From Raineyella sp. W15-4 (GTDB taxonomy: Bacteria > Actinomycetota > Actinomycetes > Propionibacteriales > Propionibacteriaceae), in the NCBI RefSeq assembly GCF_033170155.1, contig NZ_CP137079.1:3286001-3350000 (forward strand): a stretch of DNA of 64,000 bases. The letters run 5' to 3'. Of this stretch, positions 61,654 through 64,000 are shown piece after piece (position 1 is the stretch's first letter; each line of letters begins with the position of its first letter). The translations under genes and the position numbers were made by a program. The notes under the pieces were generated by a model that was not told the origin of the DNA, made no database searches, and worked only from the letters and a program-made list of their open reading frames with translations.

Positions 61654-62172
61654 ATGCACCGTTCCGTGATCCGCCCGGTGACGCTCGAGGACGCGCCGGT
61701 CCTGGCGACGCTCTATCGTCGCAACCGCACGTTCCTGCAGCCCTGGGAGCCGCAGCGTGACGAGTCCTGGTTCACCGTGCCGGGTCAGCGGACGTTCCTG
61801 GTCGAGGCACTGCGCGACCGGGAGGCGGGGCTCGCGGCCCCGTTCGTCATCCTCGACGGCGACGAACCGGTCGGCCGGATCACCGTTTCCCGGATCACCC
61901 GCGGCGCGTTCCTCTCCGGCGGGATCGGCTACTGGGTGTCGCTGGACCACACCCGCAGAGGCCTCGCGACGGCGGCGGTCGACGCCGTCAAGGCGTACGC
62001 CTTCGGGGAGCTGCGGCTGCACCGGCTGGAGGCGGCGACCCTGCCGCACAACATCGCCTCCCAGCATGTGCTGCACACCAACGGCTTCGTCCGGATCGGC
62101 CGGGCTCCGCGCTACCTGCAGATCAATGGGCGCTGGCAGGACCACATCCTCTTCCAGGTGCTCGCCGACTGA
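61654..62172 (+). CDS. RimJ/RimL-type GNAT acetyltransferase
   Basis: The 172-residue protein has a single GNAT domain: VIRPVTLEDAPVLATLY, the acetyl-CoA loop HTRRGLATAAVDAV, LHRLEAATLPHNIASQHVLH and NGFVRIGRAPRYLQINGRWQDHILF. It resembles N-terminal acetyltransferases of ribosomal proteins (RimJ/RimL), but the specific target is unknown. The upstream CAGAAT lies 6 nt from the ATG, a weaker version of the leaderless pattern. Confidence 0.87.
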   Translation: MHRSVIRPVTLEDAPVLATLYRRNRTFLQPWEPQRDESWFTVPGQRTFLVEALRDREAGLAAPFVILDGDEPVGRITVSRITRGAFLSGGIGYWVSLDHTRRGLATAAVDAVKAYAFGELRLHRLEAATLPHNIASQHVLHTNGFVRIGRAPRYLQINGRWQDHILFQVLAD

Positions 62173-62300
62173 GCTCACCGGCGACCCCCGTCGGGGTTTC
62201 CGCGGCCCGCGGAGCGGGATCCCGGTCCCCGCGGACCGGAGCCGCCGGGGCCCGCGGACCCGGGCCGCCGGAGCCCTGCCCCGACCGGGCCGGCAACCGT

Positions 62301-62306
62301 TAGAGT
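62301..62306 (+). promoter_or_regulatory. -10 hexamer TAGAGT upstream of the GNAT gene at 62397
   Basis: TAGAGT lies 90 nt before the ATG, and a conventional leader with GGAAGGAG follows. Confidence 0.4.
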
Positions 62307-62396
62307 GATGATCGTGCCCACCCGGCCCCACCGGGGCTCGTGCACGAGGCGTCGTGGCAGTCCCGCCTGACGCGGCATGACACGGAAGGAGCCATC

Positions 62397-62903
62397 ATGA
62401 CCGAGTTCGAGATGGGTGCCACCAAGACCCGCGACCCCAAGCTGGTCAAGCAGGCTGCCACCATCTGGGCCGAGGCCACCGCGCATCGTGATCTCGTCGA
62501 CGCCAGCGACGTGAAGATCAACGATTCCATCCCCCTGATCGAGGAGGTGCTGGCCGCCTCCGACCACTCTTTCCTGCTGGCGATCGCCGACGACGTGGAG
62601 GGCATCGTCTCCTTCGCCGCCGTCGAGCCGGAGCGCGAGGCCACCACCGCGAACCGCGGCGAACTGCGCTTCCTCGGTGTCGCGCCCGAACACTGGGGTG
62701 AGGGCTGGGCCCGGCGGCTGCTGATCGCCCTGCCCGAGGCCTGCCGCGAGGAGGGCTTCAGCGACATCATCCTGTGGGTGTACGCCGACAACACCCGCGC
62801 CATCTGGGTGTACGAGGCGATGGGCTGGAACGCCACCGGCCGCACCCGCAAGCACGAGGTCACCGGCCGGCTGGAGGCCGAGTACCGGATCAAGCTCGGC
62901 TGA
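62397..62903 (+). CDS. GNAT family N-acetyltransferase
   Basis: The 168-residue protein has a GNAT domain with ELRFLGVAPEHWGEGWARRLL (acetyl-CoA-binding region) and YADNTRAIWVYEAMGWNATGRTRK. GGAAGGAG precedes the ATG by 6 nt, so a frame extending 57 nt further upstream was discarded. The substrate is unknown. A hairpin follows 23 nt after the stop. Confidence 0.87.
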   Translation: MTEFEMGATKTRDPKLVKQAATIWAEATAHRDLVDASDVKINDSIPLIEEVLAASDHSFLLAIADDVEGIVSFAAVEPEREATTANRGELRFLGVAPEHWGEGWARRLLIALPEACREEGFSDIILWVYADNTRAIWVYEAMGWNATGRTRKHEVTGRLEAEYRIKLG

Positions 62904-62926
62904 ACCCTCGACTCGACTGACCCTCC

Positions 62927-62954
62927 ACCGGTGCGGCAGAGCCGCCGTACCGGT
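62927..62954 (+). terminator. Hairpin after the GNAT gene
   Basis: ACCGGTGCGGC (62927-62937) pairs with GCCGTACCGGT (62944-62954) with one G-T wobble, around AGAGCC. Confidence 0.5.
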
Positions 62955-62987
62955 CAGGCCCCGCGCGGTGCGGGCGTACGACGCCAC

Positions 62988-62993
62988 TACTGT
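62988..62993 (+). promoter_or_regulatory. -10 hexamer TACTGT of the threonine aldolase-like gene (leaderless)
   Basis: TACTGT ends 7 nt before the ATG at 63001. Confidence 0.5.
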
Positions 62994-63000
62994 GGGTCGC

Positions 63001-64000
63001 ATGCTCGCACCGCTCCATGATCCGGCCCGCCACGGTTTCGCCTCCGACAACATCTCCGGGGTCCATCCCGAGGTGCTCGAGGCGATCGTCGCGGCCAACG
63101 GCGGCCACGTGGTCAGCTACGGCGAGGACCCCTACACCGAGCGACTCCAGCAGGTCATCCGGCGTCATTTCGGGGAACAGGCCACCGGCTACCCGGTCTT
63201 CAACGGGACCGGCGCCAACATCATGTCGCTGGCGATGCTGACCGAGCGGTGGGACGCCGTCATCTGTGCCGAGACCGCGCACATCCACGTGGACGAGTGC
63301 GGCGCCCCGGAGAAGCTGGTCGGTGTCAAGACGTTGACCGTGGAGACCCCGGATGGCAAGCTCACCCCGGCGCTGGTCGACCGCCGCGCGCACGGCTTCG
63401 GGGTCGAGCACCACGCCCAGCCCGCGGTGGTGAGCGTGGCCCAGTGCACCGAGGTCGGCACCGTCTACACCCCGGAGGAGCTGCGGACGCTGGCCGACCA
63501 CGTCCACGCACTGGGGATGCACCTGCACATCGACGGCTCCCGGCTGGCCAACGCGGCCGTCTCGCTGGGCTGCGGCCTCGGCGACCTCACCACCGCGGTC
63601 GGTGCCGACGTGCTCAGCCTCGGCGGCACCAAGAACGGGCTGATGGGGGCGGAGGCGGTCGTCGTGCTCAACCCCGACGTCGCCCGCGGCCCGCGCTACG
63701 TCCGCAAGCTGCTCACCCAGCTGCCGAGCAAGATGCGGTTCATCTCGGCCCAGCTGCTCGCCCTGTACGACGGGGACCTGTGGCAGCGCTCGGCCGGACG
63801 GGCGAACGCGATGGCGGCCCGGTTGGCAGCCGGCGTCCGAGACCTGCCGGACGTACGGATCACCCAGTCGGTCGACGCCGACGCGGTCTTCGCGATCCTG
63901 CCGCGGCAGGCGGCGGAGCGGCTGCGGAAGCGGTTCTTCTTCTACGACTGGGACGAGGCCACCGGGGAGGTGCGGTGGATGTGCACCTTCGACACCACCG
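63001..64000 (+). CDS. Low-specificity L-threonine aldolase-like PLP enzyme (cut by the right edge)
   Basis: The first 333 codons lie in the window. The frame is open to the end. Landmarks of the beta-eliminating lyase/threonine aldolase family are FASDNISGVHPEVLEAI, YGEDPYTERL, NGTGANIMSL, HIDGSRLANAAVSLG and the PLP-Lys near residue 211 in GGTKNGLMGAEAVV. Such enzymes cleave threonine or allo-threonine to glycine and acetaldehyde. The catalytic histidine region (TAHIHVDECGAP) is present. The ATG at 63001 sits behind a leaderless promoter. The C-terminal end is missing here. Confidence 0.88.
   Translation, partial: MLAPLHDPARHGFASDNISGVHPEVLEAIVAANGGHVVSYGEDPYTERLQQVIRRHFGEQATGYPVFNGTGANIMSLAMLTERWDAVICAETAHIHVDECGAPEKLVGVKTLTVETPDGKLTPALVDRRAHGFGVEHHAQPAVVSVAQCTEVGTVYTPEELRTLADHVHALGMHLHIDGSRLANAAVSLGCGLGDLTTAVGADVLSLGGTKNGLMGAEAVVVLNPDVARGPRYVRKLLTQLPSKMRFISAQLLALYDGDLWQRSAGRANAMAARLAAGVRDLPDVRITQSVDADAVFAILPRQAAERLRKRFFFYDWDEATGEVRWMCTFDTT

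Overview
The window is a very G+C-rich chromosomal segment from an actinobacterium. Supporting signs are a dnaK-grpE-dnaJ-hspR operon with HAIR operators, many leaderless genes preceded by a TAnnnT -10 hexamer, a c-di-AMP riboswitch in front of a secreted NlpC/P60 hydrolase, and a guanidine-III riboswitch. A member of the Propionibacteriales is my best guess, by inference only. About 60 protein genes are present. I saw no rRNA, tRNA, phage, insertion sequence or CRISPR array. The content is mostly housekeeping and metabolic, with several riboswitches, operators and repeat families between the genes.

Layout. 1-5.4 kb: end of an MFS transporter gene, a HerA-like ATPase, and a SHOCT membrane protein divergent from a NarL-type sensor kinase/response regulator pair whose two genes are separated by a repeat-filled 503-nt gap. 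5.6-9.3 kb: a trio of left-handed beta-helix protein, GlmM and a nucleotidyltransferase-like protein, all pointing to amino-sugar chemistry. 9.3-14.7 kb: cell-wall genes, namely an NlpC/P60 hydrolase behind a CRP-type site and a c-di-AMP riboswitch, then a bifunctional PBP. 14.9-20.4 kb: peroxide defence (ahpC-ahpF-oxyR with OxyR-like sites) and a MacB-like ABC exporter. 20.6-26 kb: an AhpD-like protein, a GDT1/TMEM165 manganese exporter behind a yybP-ykoY riboswitch, a rhomboid-like protein, acetyltransferases and an AlkZ/HTH_42 protein. 26.2-36.2 kb: a GT39 glycosyltransferase divergent from an OmpR-type two-component system, a lipoprotein-like PBP, VOC proteins and a flavin amine oxidase.

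36.2-45.1 kb: the DnaK chaperone operon (minus strand), and on the plus strand a guanidine-III riboswitch with two SMR subunits, then an APH-type kinase and AdoCbl-dependent ethanolamine ammonia-lyase EutBC. 45-52.4 kb: a CPA2 antiporter, a TetR repressor divergent from a frameshifted DUF4386 gene, a six-TM protein, an SDR, a VOC protein and a patatin. 52.5-64 kb: a CRP-type operator and a beta-glucoside-type PTS permease with a strong terminator, an alpha/beta hydrolase, an alkyltransferase homologue lacking the acceptor cysteine, a TIGR01777 epimerase, a marR-MFS-HhH operon, two acetyltransferases and a truncated threonine aldolase-like gene.

The strongest unexplained signals are repeats. 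One is a family of exactly 50-nt intergenic palindromes in three copies, each 40-80 nt past a stop codon. The other is a pair of about 190-nt elements bounded by long imperfect inverted repeats whose outer tails are tandemly amplified. No complete novel defence-type system was found.
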